DNA of 64,000 nt from NCBI RefSeq assembly GCF_030272615.1, contig NC_081407.1:98439897-98503896 (forward strand), in the 5' to 3' direction. How positions within the stretch are numbered: position 1 is the first letter of the stretch; every line of letters begins with the position of its first letter. The notes below the pieces were generated by a model. It made no database searches and was not told where the DNA came from. It saw only the letters and a program-made list of their open reading frames with translations. This document shows positions 1-11,613 of the stretch, piece after piece. The stretch comes from Cryptomeria japonica. Lineage: Eukaryota; Streptophyta; Pinopsida; Cupressales; Cupressaceae. Both the position numbers and the translations under genes were made by a program.

Positions 1-2
1 AA

Positions 3-959
3 GTTACAAAGAATGGCTATATTGCTCCCACTCCCGGTTAGCCTAATCCACCTAACTTGACTAAAGATGAGGAAAATGATTGCAAAGCAAGAGAAGCACT
101 TTTGAGCGCATTAACAAATCAACAAATCATGGGATTATCAGACAAATCAACTGCTAAAGCTATTTGGGATCATTTGGAAACACTGAATGAAGGAGATTCC
201 ACAGTCAAAATTGCAAAGCTTGAAAGCTTCCGGGTCAGGTATGAAAATCTGAAAATGGAAGAAGATGAAAGGATTTCTGTTTTTATGGAAAGAGTTAATG
301 AAATTGTTTTGGGTATTAAATGTTGTGGAGGAACCTTAAGTGAGGATGAAATTGTTTCAAAAGTTTTAAGAGGATTGCCACTGGCATACAAAATGAAGGT
401 CACTGCTATAAATGAGTTAAGAACAATGCCTAATACATCAGTAACTAGAGATACATTGATTGCAAAACTTTCAGCCTTTGAAATTGAGGAATTTGGTCAT
501 GTTGCTACTATAAAGATAGATTTAGCCTTTAAAGAATCAACATCATTTGCATCATTATTTGACAAATCTGATTGGAAAGATTCTTATGCAAGAGAACTTG
601 AAGAACTTGAAGCACTATTTGCAAGGAAAATGCCTAAAGGTCTAGTTGGAAGTAAGTATGAAGGTAAAGCACCCTTTAAATGTTTCAACTATAATAAGAT
701 TGGTCATATGGCCTCAAGATGCCCTGATAGACATGCTAGACTAAGAGAAGAAGCTAGAAGGACATACAAGCCTAACCCTGAATATCAAAGATACAAATTT
801 AAGAAGAATAAAGACAAATCTTGTTATCTTGCTGATGAAGGAGTGACTGATGATTCTGATGAGGATCTGACAGACAATGGATGGGTTTTTGTTGCTATAA
901 CAGAAGATCAACCGACACCTACAGTCCAATCGGTAGAGCAGGCCTTGGCAGCTAAAATT
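3..959 (+). pseudogene. gag: C1 gag (capsid/nucleocapsid) remnant
   Basis: Frame 3 encodes a copia gag of the UBN2/Retrotran_gag type: helical capsid-like sequence with AIWDHLETLNEG, followed by ISVFMERVNEIVLGIK and a leucine-rich stretch. A nucleocapsid knuckle lies at 681-722 and reads C-F-N-Y-x4-H-x4-C, so the second cysteine of the CX2CX4HX4C finger is replaced by tyrosine. A TAG at 39-41 interrupts the frame near the window edge. The longest open frame begins with TTG, not ATG, so the true start lies upstream. Gag would form the particle that packages element RNA; this copy is damaged. Confidence 0.85.
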
Positions 960-2398
960 GAAGTAAAGGATGAGTGGATCATTGATTCAAAATGCTCACA
1001 TCATATGATAGGAGATAAAGGTAAATTCTTGAACTTTCAAGAATACAATGGAGGCTTAGTGAGATTTGGAGATGACAAAGCTTGTTTGATCAAAGGTAAG
1101 GGTACAGTATCTCTTGATGGTAAGCATAATACTGACAATGTTTACTATGTTGAAGGTTTAAAGCATAATCTTTTGAGTGTTGGTCAATTAGTTGAGAAAG
1201 GATTTCAGTTGCAATTCAAAAATGGAAAATGCAAAATCATGAATAGAACTGGTTTGGAAATTGCAACCGGTAATCAGACTAGAGGTAATATCTTTCTTTT
1301 GAATAATAGTGAAAAGACATGATTGATTGCACATATTGATGAAATTTGGCTATGGCATAAGAGACTATGTCATGTAAACTTTGATTGCATGGTGAAAATC
1401 AATACTACTAAGGCAGTTAGAGATTTACCTAAAATTGTCAAACCTCACAATACAATATGTAAGGAATGTCAATTTGGAAAACAAGTTAGAGCTAGTTTCA
1501 AAAGTATTCCAGAAAATTCCAATAATGCTCTTGATTTAATTCATACTGATTTATGTGGTCCGGCTAGAACTAAAAGCTTATAAGGTGATAGATATTTCAT
1601 GCTAATCATTGATGACTATTCTAGAATGTGTCGGGTTACTTTTCTTAGAGAAAAATCAGAAGCACTTGGAAAGTTCAAACTGTTCAAAACAATGGTAGAA
1701 AATGAAACCGATAAGAAAATCAAATGTCTAAGATCAGATCAAGGAGGATAATTTACATCTAAGGAATTTAATGCATTATGTGAAGTAAATGGAATCAGAA
1801 GACAACTATCAACACCTCGGACACCACAGCAGAATGGAGTTGTTGAAAGGAAAAAGAGAACTATCTTGGATGCAACAAGAAGTATGTTATCAGAAGAAAA
1901 CCTACCACATGTATATTAGAGAGAGGCAGTAAGTATAGCGGTCTATACATTCAACAAAGTTCACATCAAAGGTGAAACCGGTAAGACCCCTCATGAACTA
2001 TGGTTTGGTATTACTCCTACTCTTAAATATTTCAAAATATTTGGAAGTAAATGCTATATTAGAAGAGATGAGTACATTGGGAAATTTGATCCTAGAAGTG
2101 ATGAAGGAATATTTATTGGTTATTCATGTAAGAGTAAAGCATATAGATGTTTTAACAAAAGATTGCAGGAAATTGTTGAGAGTACAAATGTGAAGATTGA
2201 TGAAAAATTCAGAGGAACTTCAAGGTATATAGATTCTGAACCGACAATAGAAATTATAGCAAATGAACCTACACTAAACCCACCAGTACAGAATGAAGAT
2301 CCAATTACACCGATACCATCTAAAAATTCCACTGTGACTGAGGAACAACAACAAACAAAGACACCCTGGTATGTAAGACTAAATCATTCTAAAGATTA
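960..2398 (+). pseudogene. pol: C1 protease and integrase remnant
   Basis: The aspartic protease site WIIDS-KCSHHM lies at 975-1007. The usual DSG is changed to DSK, removing the glycine next to the catalytic Asp (984). The GAG_pre-integrase HHCC zinc module follows at about 1344-1490 (WLWHKRLCHVNF ... ICKECQFGK). The integrase core contains the three acidic positions: HTDLCGP near 1545, RSDQGG near 1730 and QNGVVERK near 1835. Stops fall at 1321, 1581, 1749 and 1917; the last replaces the Trp expected before REA. The frame closes at 2396-2398. Integrase would insert cDNA; it cannot be made here. Confidence 0.88.
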
Positions 2399-2426
2399 GA
2401 TAATTGGAAACAAGTATAAAGGAGTT

Positions 2427-4012
2427 ATGACAAGAGGAATATTGGAAAATGAAGAGGTATGTCTTATTTCTCAAATCGAACCATCATCAGTTAATGAGGC
2501 ATGTGAAGATAAATATTGGATTAAAGCTATGGAAGAAGAATTAGAACAAATTGAGAAGAATAACACTTGGACATTAGTTCCCCAGCCTAAAGATAAAAAT
2601 GTGATTGGAACCAAATGGGTATTCAGAAACAAACTTAATGAAGATGGTAAGGTTATCAGAAATAAAGCAAGACTACTGTGTAAGGGATATTCTCAGAAAG
2701 AAGGAATTGATTATAATGAGACCTTTGCACTGGTAGCCAGAATTGAGGTAGTCAGATTATTTTTGGCTTTTGCAGCACACAAGAACTACAAAGTATATCA
2801 AATGGATATTAAATGTGCATTTTTTAATGGAGATCTTGAAGAAGAAGTTTACATTGAACAACCTGGTGGATTTTCTTTGACAAATAACAAAGATATGGTT
2901 TGCAGGTTAAGGAAGCTTTGTATGGATTGAAGCAAGCTCCAAGAGCTTGGTATGCAAGATTGGATAAGTATCTTTTGAAGATTGGTTTTTCTAAAGGTAA
3001 TGCTGACAACAACTTATATTACAAAGTGACTAATGATGACATCTTGGTTATAGAAGTTTTTGTTGATGATATAATCTTTGGAGGAGAAGATGGAGTATGT
3101 AAAGAATTTTCTATTGAAATGCAGCAAGAATTTGAAATGTCTATGATTGGAGAAATAAAATTCTTTTTAGGATTGCAGATTTCACAGACTGATAAAGGTA
3201 TATTCTTGAGTCAATCCAAGTACTTAAAGGAGTTACTAAAGAAATTTGGGATGGAGAACTCTAAACTAGTAAGCACACATATGACTACAAATGACAAACT
3301 ATCACTAAGGGATGAATCTACACCTATTAATCCAACTAGGTACAAATCTATGATAGGAGGTTTACTGTATTTGACACAAACCAGACCTAATATCATGAAT
3401 GCAGTATGTATTGTTTCAAGATTTTAGAGTAATCCCAGAGAAAATCATGAATCAACAGTAAAAATGATTTTCTGGTACTTACAAGGTACTATAAATCTTG
3501 GATTATGGTATCCTAGAGATGAAAACTTTGAATTATGTTCATACACAGATGCAAATTGGGCAGGAGATGTGGATGATAGAAAAAGCACCACCGTCAGAGC
3601 ATTCTTTCTTGGAAGCAGACTAGTTTCTTGGTTGAGTAAGAAACAAAGTTGTATATATTTATCAACAACATAATCAGAATATGTTGCAACAACAACTAAC
3701 TACACACAGGTACTATGGCTTAAACAAATGTTGAAAGACATAAAGGTAAAATGCAAGGAACCTATAACTATCTATTGTGATAACACTACAACAATTGATA
3801 TATCTAATAATCGGGTACTACATTCTAAAACCAAACATGTTTCCATCAAATTGAATTTTCTAAGGGAAAATGTTGAAGCAAAGGAAATAAAACTGGTTTA
3901 TGTGAATACTAAAGAGCAGATTGCAGTTATCTTCACTAAACCTCTACCTAAGGAGACTTTTGAATATCTTAGAGACCAGCTTGGGGTCATACCCCCACCG
4001 GTAGAGACTTAG
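2427..4012 (+). pseudogene. pol: C1 reverse transcriptase and RNase H remnant
   Basis: RVT_2-type reverse transcriptase with [50 protein letters not shown] and the catalytic FVDD box at 3059-3070. One base is missing near 2910 compared with the same place in C2, shifting the frame before ALYGLKQAPRAW. RNase H follows at about 3464-4012 with DANWAGDVDDRKST and a CDN motif, ending KPLPKETFEYLR. Stops at about 3426 and 3672 break the second half. The final TAG is at 4010-4012. FVDD in place of YVDD is common in plant copia elements. Confidence 0.9.
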
Positions 4013-4090
4013 GAAGTTGATGTTTGTCATCAACCGACAGAATTAACAGAGAAATCTTTTACTCCGGCTTTGATTAGGAAGTTGCTTCTT

Positions 4091-4356
4091 AGGGGGGGTA
4101 GTTGGTATACTAAATTGATTGGTATTTTGTATATGAGCTTGGCTTTGTAATAACTTTGGCATTTGATGTCAAAGGGGGAGAGATTGGTATGGAAAAACAC
4201 AAGGAAACACATGTTGCTCTCAGGGGGAGATATTTTTACTTTGAGAAAGATTACTTATATTTTGATAATTATTGGTATTTTGGTATTTGGCATTTCTGTT
4301 TTGGCACTTTGATGGTTTTTCCATCTTGTGTTGCCATCAATGCCAAAGGGGGAGAT
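4091..4356 (+). promoter_or_regulatory. C1 3' UTR with polypurine-tract array
   Basis: Four G-rich tracts lie in 266 bp: about 4091-4098, 4171-4182, 4221-4231 and 4345-4356. The last directly abuts the LTR and is the expected primer for plus-strand DNA synthesis. An imperfect palindrome (TTGCCATCAATGCCAA, 4331-4346) overlaps the functional tract; a related one (TTGTCATTGATGTCAA) lies 22 bp inside the LTR at 4378-4393. Multiple tracts at this place are a known feature of Sireviruses. Confidence 0.75.
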
Positions 4357-5415
4357 TGTTGGTATTTTGGTATGGTTTTGTCATTGATGTCAACACCTAC
4401 TAACACTTATCAACTCTGGCACTTTGGAGAATCAGCAACATTCACCGACAAACAAATGACTTATGCGCATTCACCGGTATCTGGTACACTGGCAGGATAT
4501 AATGATCACTGACACTTGGAAGGGCATGGAAAACACTTGGTTATGTCGAAGACATCGTGTGGACACCTTGTCTTGGAGTTTTGTTTATTGGTATATTCGT
4601 ATTTGCATATTTGTTGTTACTAGCAAATAGGTCCAGGCTATACACTGGCAGGTTTATTTTTTCCAGATCAGCATGGCATGTTATGGAGATGACCTATTGT
4701 TGTTGTAAATGCATTAAGCCAAGATGTTGAATCGGTTATTACATCAGGCATTAATTTATTTGTAAAATGATTTTATTGTAATATCTTGTAGAGCCGACCT
4801 ATTAAAATTGGTCTTAGGTTATGATATAAATATAAGATCTGATTTGTAAGATTGGTAAGGGAATGCGAAAAAGATTTGTGTGAAGGTATATGTGAGAATA
4901 AGCAAAGCTATACACGCAGACATCATTTGAATGTGAAGGAAGGTTTTTTGAAAGCATATCAGAACTACACCGGTACTGAATCCAACATATGAAGATGATA
5001 TTTTGAACAGTGCATCCTTATTGGATTTAACCATCCAATTGTAGTCAGTGTGACTCCTATTTTGTGTTTGAGCAGTGAGCTCTAGGCGCTTGGCCTTTCT
5101 GCATGTGTAGACCCCATTTGTATACACTTACTATCTGCAGTAGTATCATCTGATTGTGGGTAAGGTTTCCCACTATGATTTTTCCCCTTATAGGGTTTCC
5201 ACGTACAAATATTGGTGTTATCTGTTGTGGATGACTTTGTCTTTTTGTTTCATGCATTAATATTTACCGGTATTGCAAATTATTTGATAAAACCGTCCAC
5301 CGGTATAAAAGACTGTTTCACCGGTATTAAGCAAAAAGTTGATTAAGTTGTTTTTGGTTTAAATTAATTAGACAACTGATTCACCCCCCCTCTCAGTTGT
5401 CTCCGGGACCTAACA
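4357..5415 (+). repeat. C1 3' LTR
   Basis: Starts TGTTGG directly after the polypurine tract and ends CCTAACA, giving 1059 bp with short inverted ends. TATAAAT at 4825-4831 is a likely promoter box. Near the end is the block GATTCACCCCCCCTCTCAGTTG, which most copia LTRs in this window share. ACCGGT palindromes occur at 4473, 4969, 5266, 5299 and 5320, three of them within about 60 bp. The same family is present as a solo LTR at 60256-61322, which supports both ends. Confidence 0.9.
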
Positions 5416-6654
5416 AGTATATCACATCCTTACCTGCCATGGCAGGATTCATAAGGTATTTAGTACCAAAGTCGAAGAAATATTAAGATGTGGGCTGAAA
5501 ATATCGCAACTGGCCAACTAACCCTAGGGATAAAAAGTACTTGACTTGTCTTCATTTTGTGTCCGACCAGTAACAATTTGACCCGACTTCAGGCTTTGGG
5601 AACATTAAAATATATTTTTCAAAAGGGTCAATAAAGTTCATGATTCAGTTGATCTAGACCCGCACCTATTTTTGTCTTTTAGTTGAAAAGAGGCAAGTTA
5701 ATTGTGCTTGTGTGCTTGCTATGTTTTCTTGTCAAATAAATTCAAAATAGATTTAAACAAAGTATTCATCCAACACAATTTTACATCAAAATTGACCAAC
5801 AAAAACAAACATCAAATAAAGTGAAACAAAGTATCAATTTGTATGACCATCACTCACATTTTGAGAAAAATGAGTCTTCATCAAAAGACCATATTGAAAA
5901 AGAGACAATTGAGTTCAAAAGCTCTTATCAAAAGAAGGAAGTTTTTCTATATCAATAGACAAATTTTTTTCTCACACAGAGTCTTCTTGCGCCATACACA
6001 CTTGTATCTTCAAGGAAAATCCAATGAATTTGACAAAGAGCCTTTGAAAATAAGAGCTTTTACTCGATATAGAGTCTTAAGTTATCACAAAAACAAAGGG
6101 GGCAAAATCAACCCTGCTTTCTTTCCACAAATCTGTATCACCTATAACGTAGCTCAAGGAGAACCACCAACTTCTGAGAGAGAGGAAGAAGTAGAAACCC
6201 CCTTTGTGACATAAAGTTTTTATTGAGTTTCATATTCTATCCACTTTCACCTTCACACATCACAAATCCATTTCAACTCTCAAAAACACAAAAAGGTCTT
6301 GTCCTAAGTTCTTTTAAATAATGCTAAAATCAAAACAATAAGTCAATTTTTAGAGTGTCTCTACATCTAGGATTAATCATCCTGAGGGGCATTTCTACAC
6401 AGGTTAAAACTAGTCTATGAATGCATCCTCTCATTGATAGGTAGCTTGGTTTGTAACACACCTCAAACCTTGCTATACCTTATCACATCAAAATTGATGA
6501 AAACACAAGAACAATTCACAAAGAACTTTGGTAACATCCAACCTTCAGTGTTAGAGATCCATCTTCTAAACATTGCACCAAACACCTATCTCTCATCACA
6601 CATTTCATCACCAACTCATAAATCACCTTCACAAAATCTCAAACTTTCAACAAC
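5416..6654 (+). other. Leader/unassigned stretch before Tat gag
   Basis: No LTR or primer-binding site of the Tat element is recognisable here. An open frame at 5843-6214 (123 codons, Lys/Phe-rich, ATG start) resembles no family I know and may be chance or a leader ORF. The region probably belongs to the long 5' leader of the gypsy element that begins coding at 6655, with C1 inserted in it. Confidence 0.35.
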
Positions 6655-8130
6655 ATGGCTCAAACAAGTTCAACAAGAAACCGACAACCGGAGATTAAAG
6701 AAGAGGAAGAAGAAAACCTCAACGATTTTCAAGAGGAAATTGGAGGAGGCACTTATGATGAAGATCCTAGCACTCCAACTCCTAAAGATGTAGAAAGAGC
6801 ACAACACAATCCCAAATTTAATCAACTTTTTGACAAAATTCTTAGAAATAATGCAGATGCCCATTTTCTGAGACTTGCTCAAGAGGGTGCTAAACTACCC
6901 TCTAACTTTGATACCGCACAAATATGACAGACATTAGAACAACATAGTCATCATGATGGTGGAAGAGGTAGAGATTACTTCCGCTATAACCTTAATCATC
7001 AAGGAAATCCCCCACCTCCTCCTCCTACATAAATAGACATGTTGAGACAATGAGTAGAAAATAGTGCTAAACAACTCAATAGTGGTGTGAAGACTACCCG
7101 ATTTTCACTTAATGATATTTGTCCCTATCCTTTTGATAGGAACATGCATATGCCACCTTTTCCATGAGGGTTTGAAACACCCAAGTTTGAAAAGTATAGA
7201 GGCAAAGGAGAACCTAGAGATCATGTACGAGAATTTCACTCAGCTTGTTTAGAGGTGGCCTATGAGGACACCTATCTAATGCACCTTTTTCCTCAGAGTT
7301 TGGGAAGCACAACCACGCAATGGTTTTCCCAATTACCAGGTGGCATTAGAAAATTTGAGGAACTAGTTCAAAAATTAATCGCTCATTACTCACACAACAT
7401 AGAACAAGATGGTACCATGGCAAATCTATGCAACACCAAACAAAAACCAAGGGAGTTATTCTCAACTTTCCTACAACAGTGGGGGCAACTATCTAGCGGA
7501 TGTTCTCTTCATTTACCTGAGCAAGAACTAGTGGAAATATTCATTTCCAACTTGAATGATGAGATGGAATTCCATTTAGACATGAAGAGTACATAATCCT
7601 TTGAAGAGATGATCACTCAAGGACTAAAATTTGAATGAGGCCTTATCAAAAAAGGATTCATCAAAATCTATAATGAACCTAAAGATGGCCCTCGTCCACG
7701 TTTTAATAGTAATAAACCAAATTTTTGGAACAAGAACAAGAACATTGTCAATGATGGGATAGTGGATGCCTGAACAATAAAGACTACACAACTTGTGGTC
7801 AGATTTGCAGGACATAATCCCCCTCCTAATAACAACATCCTTAATAATCCATCAAATCAAGGTCACAATGCCCAACAAGAGGCACCAAAGCAAAGACAAC
7901 AAAATTTCAAACCAAAACACACATACACACCCTTAGGGGAACCCATCAAAACAATATTGCGTCAATTGGTCTCTTCCAATCTTGTGACCTTACCGAAGAC
8001 CTCTAACTGTGAGCCTTAGGTCAAACCTTCATGGTGGCACGATACTGAACATTGTGAATTTCACTAGGGAAAAGGGCATAAGACTAGCAATTGCCATCGA
8101 CAGAAGAGAAATTCAAATAGAAGGACATGA
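6655..8130 (+). pseudogene. gag: Tat gypsy gag remnant
   Basis: Begins with ATG at 6655 in an acidic stretch (EIKEEEEENLNDF). A Retrotrans_gag capsid follows: FETPKFEKYRGKGEP, then LFPQSLGSTTTQWFSQL (7280-7330) and ELFSTFLQQWGQL (7450-7490). The nucleocapsid finger reads CEFH-x-GKGHKTSNC near 8050-8095, the Cys-x2-His form used by Tat elements, with a stop inside it. Stops also occur at 6925, 7030, 7050, 7165, 7595, 7636 and 7771. Gag would assemble the element's cytoplasmic particles. The copy is clearly dead. Confidence 0.82.
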
Positions 8131-8394
8131 CCCTAAAACATCCAATAACGATCATCTAATGTTCAAGAATCCACTTCCATCACATGATCAAAGGAGTCCT
8201 TCCACCTCCGGGCAAAACACAGATACTATAAATTATACACAAGCTACATATAATTACACTATGAATTACCTCTATGACGTTGATGAACAAGTTGCAACTC
8301 TCACCATCAAAGATCCATATCCCGCATGCAATGTTGTTACATATCGTAGCAAGATTACCATTAAAGCATCTCCACAAGGAATGACACCCCTCAC

Positions 8395-9486
8395 AAGTAG
8401 TATAATCTTGTGGAACAGTTAGATAAAATGCCCACACTCATATCCATACTAGATCTTTTGTGCTTATCTCCATCACACAAAACAATCTTGGACCAAGCTC
8501 TCCAAGAAGCGTCAATCCCCGCCAACCTTAGCACAGATCAATTTCAAGCCATGGTTGACAGTTTCAAGTCATCACCATGTCTCACTTTTTCTAAAAGTGA
8601 CAACACTTAATTCCAACAGCCACATAATGCATCCCTTCACATTGAAGGATTTGTAAACCAATACAGAATCAAGCGAGTCTTGGTTGACAATGGAGCTGGC
8701 TTGAATATATGCATCTTGCAGTTGGTAACAACATTAGGGTATGCAATAGAATCATTGGATCCTAGCAAAAGGATAACCATTAAATCCTATGATGATGTAG
8801 AGCATTCTTCTCAAGGAGCTGTTGTTTTACCTATCAGGGTTGGGCCGGTGGTGAAACATATAGTTTTCCAGGTTCTAGACCTTCTTCTGCCATATAATCT
8901 CTTATTAGGAAGACCTTTAATACATGGCATGCAAGCATTTCCATCTACTTATCATCAATGTATCAAGTTTCCTCATAATAGTGTAGAGATCACAATCCTT
9001 GGTGATGGAAATCCCTTTGCATATTTCAATAATATTAAGCATCAACCAGAGATCACCGTACCTAACAACAAAGAAGCTATCCCTTCCACATCATATGTTA
9101 ATCCATCCTCTCTTTCTAGCTCAATCATCCCTATACCAAAGCAAGACAAGTTGAAAATGAAAGAAGGTCTCGGGGAATATAATCCGAGCCAACTCTTTTG
9201 TGTTGGGCAATTACTCACCTCCCTTAGAACTCATGGAAAACCTCAAAAGTTGCTTCAACCACCACTAGCCAAGCAGACATGCACTTTGGCGCAATTCATC
9301 CCTGGTAAAAGTCAGGCGGAAGAAACCCTAGATGAAGACATAGCAGAATGGATTTACAAAGACCCCATCGCCAAAGAAAGCCCAACAGCTACGCTTCCCA
9401 CATACAAATATAGAAAAAGCCTTACTATCATGCAAAGAATGGGCTATGATGGCCAGAGTGCTTTGGGACCTTACAAGAAAGGATGA
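8395..9486 (+). pseudogene. pol: Tat gypsy aspartic protease followed by G-patch
   Basis: The open frame 8680-9486 starts with the retropepsin site LVDNGAGLNIC (Asp at about 8683), then the flap-like VVLPIRVGPVVKHIVFQVLD and the second signature LLLGRPLIHGM. It ends at 9418-9486 with MQRMGYDGQSALGP, a glycine-rich G-patch. G-patch domains after the protease bind nucleic acid and are known in several retroelement groups including plant gypsy elements. The preceding 8395-8679 holds degenerate sequence of the gag-protease linker with a stop at 8608. Confidence 0.78.
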
Positions 9487-9504
9487 TACGAACCTTTACA
9501 ACCA

Positions 9505-10559
9505 TTGTTAAAACCCAAAGACAAAACTGGAGTTGGTTTTCAAAAGGAATCTCTTCCTAAGCTTAGATTCAAAGGGAAACCTAACAAACCTCTATATCAG
9601 CCAATTACTGTAAAGAGGCCATCCTTAATTATATATGTTACACCCACAACACAAACAATCCTACCTGCAACACCGATAATCCTACCTGTAACATCGATAA
9701 TCCTACCAGCAACATCCACAATCCCATCTACAACACCAATAATAGCACCATCAACAGTATCAACACCACCACTAGCATTGTTAGAACTAATAATTCCCTC
9801 AGCAGTATCAGTGGCACCTGCAGTACCAACAATTCCATCTCTAGAAGTACATATGTTGGCCATAAATGCACCATTCAACTCAGATGATGTCTTGGTTTTG
9901 TATAGTAACTGAATACTCAAGAATGATTTAGAGATAGACTCCCATGAGTGGGAATTTTATTCAGTACATCTAAGTACTCAGACAAGGAAGACACATCACT
10001 CCCTCCACCTCACAAAGATATACCTATTTATGGAGAGGTAGGGATTAAAACCTTTTGGGGTCCTGCACTGGAAGCACCTTCCACAGACCCTATGCCAAAT
10101 CCTACACCTAAACCTAACAGGGAGAGTACCATCGACGACCTTCACACCACTGTATTAACCATCAACAATGCTTCCCACACACTTAACTTATTCGATGAGG
10201 TAATGCCCATTATCCATCCTGAACTCATCGAATGGAACCAACCCAATCCCCCATGTCTTGACCACTTCCAATACAATGAAGCAATCATAGAGTTTTTGGA
10301 ACTATGGGATAACATACCAAGAGAAGATCATAAAACTAGATTTTCCATCAAACTTAATAGCACAACATACTTTGGGGCAGATGCCAAACCTTTCAGCTAC
10401 AAAAATATCACAATAAAACATGGATCTTCTAGTGAAAACTACACAGTGGCACTTGTTGATCCCAAAATAGTAAAAAGAAAGAATGTATCCAAGGGTGAAA
10501 ACCTCTCCGAGACGCCTACGAATGAAAGGTTTGACATCCTCCCCTCTAGTATGAATTAG
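9505..10559 (+). pseudogene. Protease-RT linker with Thr/Pro minisatellite
   Basis: Two open frames, 9505-9912 and 9948-10559, lie between the protease/G-patch and the RT. The first contains a degenerate 24-bp tandem repeat at about 9652-9755, coding an eight-residue unit rich in Ile, Pro, Thr and Ala (for example IILPATPI). The second is soluble and acidic, including VMPIIHPELIEWNQ and FLELWDNIPREDHK; I know no domain for it, though such a spacer is usual in Tat elements. A one-base shift separates the two frames. Confidence 0.6.
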
Positions 10560-10769
10560 GAGAGATTGACGATCCTAATTGAAGAAACAAAAGAATTCAA
10601 TGTGGGGACCCCTGAGACACCTCACCAAATACATTTGGCATCTCTCTAACTCCAGAGAAACAACCAAAATTTGTGGAATTCTTCTAGAAGCGTCAAATCA
10701 ACTTGGCATGGTCTTATGCAGACATGCCTGACTTAGATCTTGATTTGGTCATGCATCACCTAACCGTAG

Positions 10770-11600
10770 CAGAAGAAGCTAAGCCTATTAAATAAAAGCT
10801 TAGAAAGATGCACCCACATATTGTTGTTCTTGTCAAGGTGGAACTCAAAAAGCTCTTGGGTGTTGGTTTCATCATACCCATCAATTATGCAGATTGGATC
10901 TTCAACATCGTACCTGTTAGCAAACCTAATGGGGGCATCTGTATCTATGCAGACTTCAGAGATTTGAAAAAGGTATGCCCTAAAGATGACTTCTCCTACC
11001 AAACATTGACATGATTGTCAATCTCACAATGGGTCATGCAATTCTTTCTCTTATGGATGACTTTTCAGGGTACAACCAGATCAAGATCACTCCCGAAGAT
11101 CAACAAAAAACTACTTTCACATGCCCATGGGGAACATACTATTAGAATGTGATGTGATTTGGTCTAAAAAATTCAGGGGTAACCTATCAAAGAGCTATGA
11201 CTACCATCTTCCATGACCTAATGCACACCATAATGGAAGATTATGTCGATGATTTACTAGCTAAATCATTAACTAGAGAAGGTCATTTGGAAATAGTGGG
11301 TAAAATCTTTGACAAATTAGAGCAATATCATGTTTGTCTAAATCCAAAGAAATATGTCTTTGGAGTAACCTCTGGGAAGCTCTTAGGATACATTGTCTCA
11401 AGCAAGGGCATTGAAGTAGATCTGACTAAAGTCAAAGCAATCATGGACATGCCACCTCCCAAGAACATCAATTAGTTAAGGACACTACAAGGGCAGCTAC
11501 AATCAATTCGGAGATTCATTGCACAATAGGATGATAAGTGTCACCCCTTCACGCATCTGTTACACAAGAATATCCGCTTTCAATGGGACACAAAGTTCCA
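10770..11600 (+). pseudogene. pol: Tat gypsy reverse transcriptase remnant
   Basis: RVT_1-type RT. KLRKMHPHIVVLVKVELKKL leads into GFIIPINYADWIFNIVPV, then CIYADFRDLKKVCPKDDF and MDDFSGYNQIKI. The catalytic YVDD is at 11242-11253, followed by LNPKKYVFGVTSGKLLGYIVS. Stops at about 11144 and 11156 lie in the palm, another is at 11473, and there is a frame change near 11010. RT would copy genomic RNA into DNA. Confidence 0.88.
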
Positions 11601-11613
11601 ACAAGAATTCCAA

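Larger units (their letters stand above)
1..5415 (+). mobile_element. Ty1/copia (Sirevirus-like) retrotransposon C1, 5' end outside window
   Basis: Domains run in copia order: gag with a zinc-knuckle remnant, protease, integrase, reverse transcriptase, RNase H, a 3' UTR with several G-rich tracts, then a 3' LTR at 4357-5415. Integrase before RT identifies Ty1/copia. The RT region resembles the Sirevirus branch in its linker (MTRG..., [15 protein letters not shown]) and in the multiple polypurine tracts. The 5' LTR and gag start lie left of the window, so no target duplication can be confirmed; AGTAT follows the LTR. At least seven in-frame stops and one frameshift near 2910 make the copy inactive. 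It probably interrupts the leader of the Tat gypsy element to its right. Confidence 0.93.

Noticed and set aside
57-59. Start codon of C1 gag
   Set aside because: The triplet is TTG and homologous sequence continues upstream, so it is not a true start. The same applies to 25388 and 26739 on the minus strand.
5843-6214. 123-codon ORF as a gene
   Set aside because: No known motif and basic, low-complexity composition; kept only as a note under the leader region.
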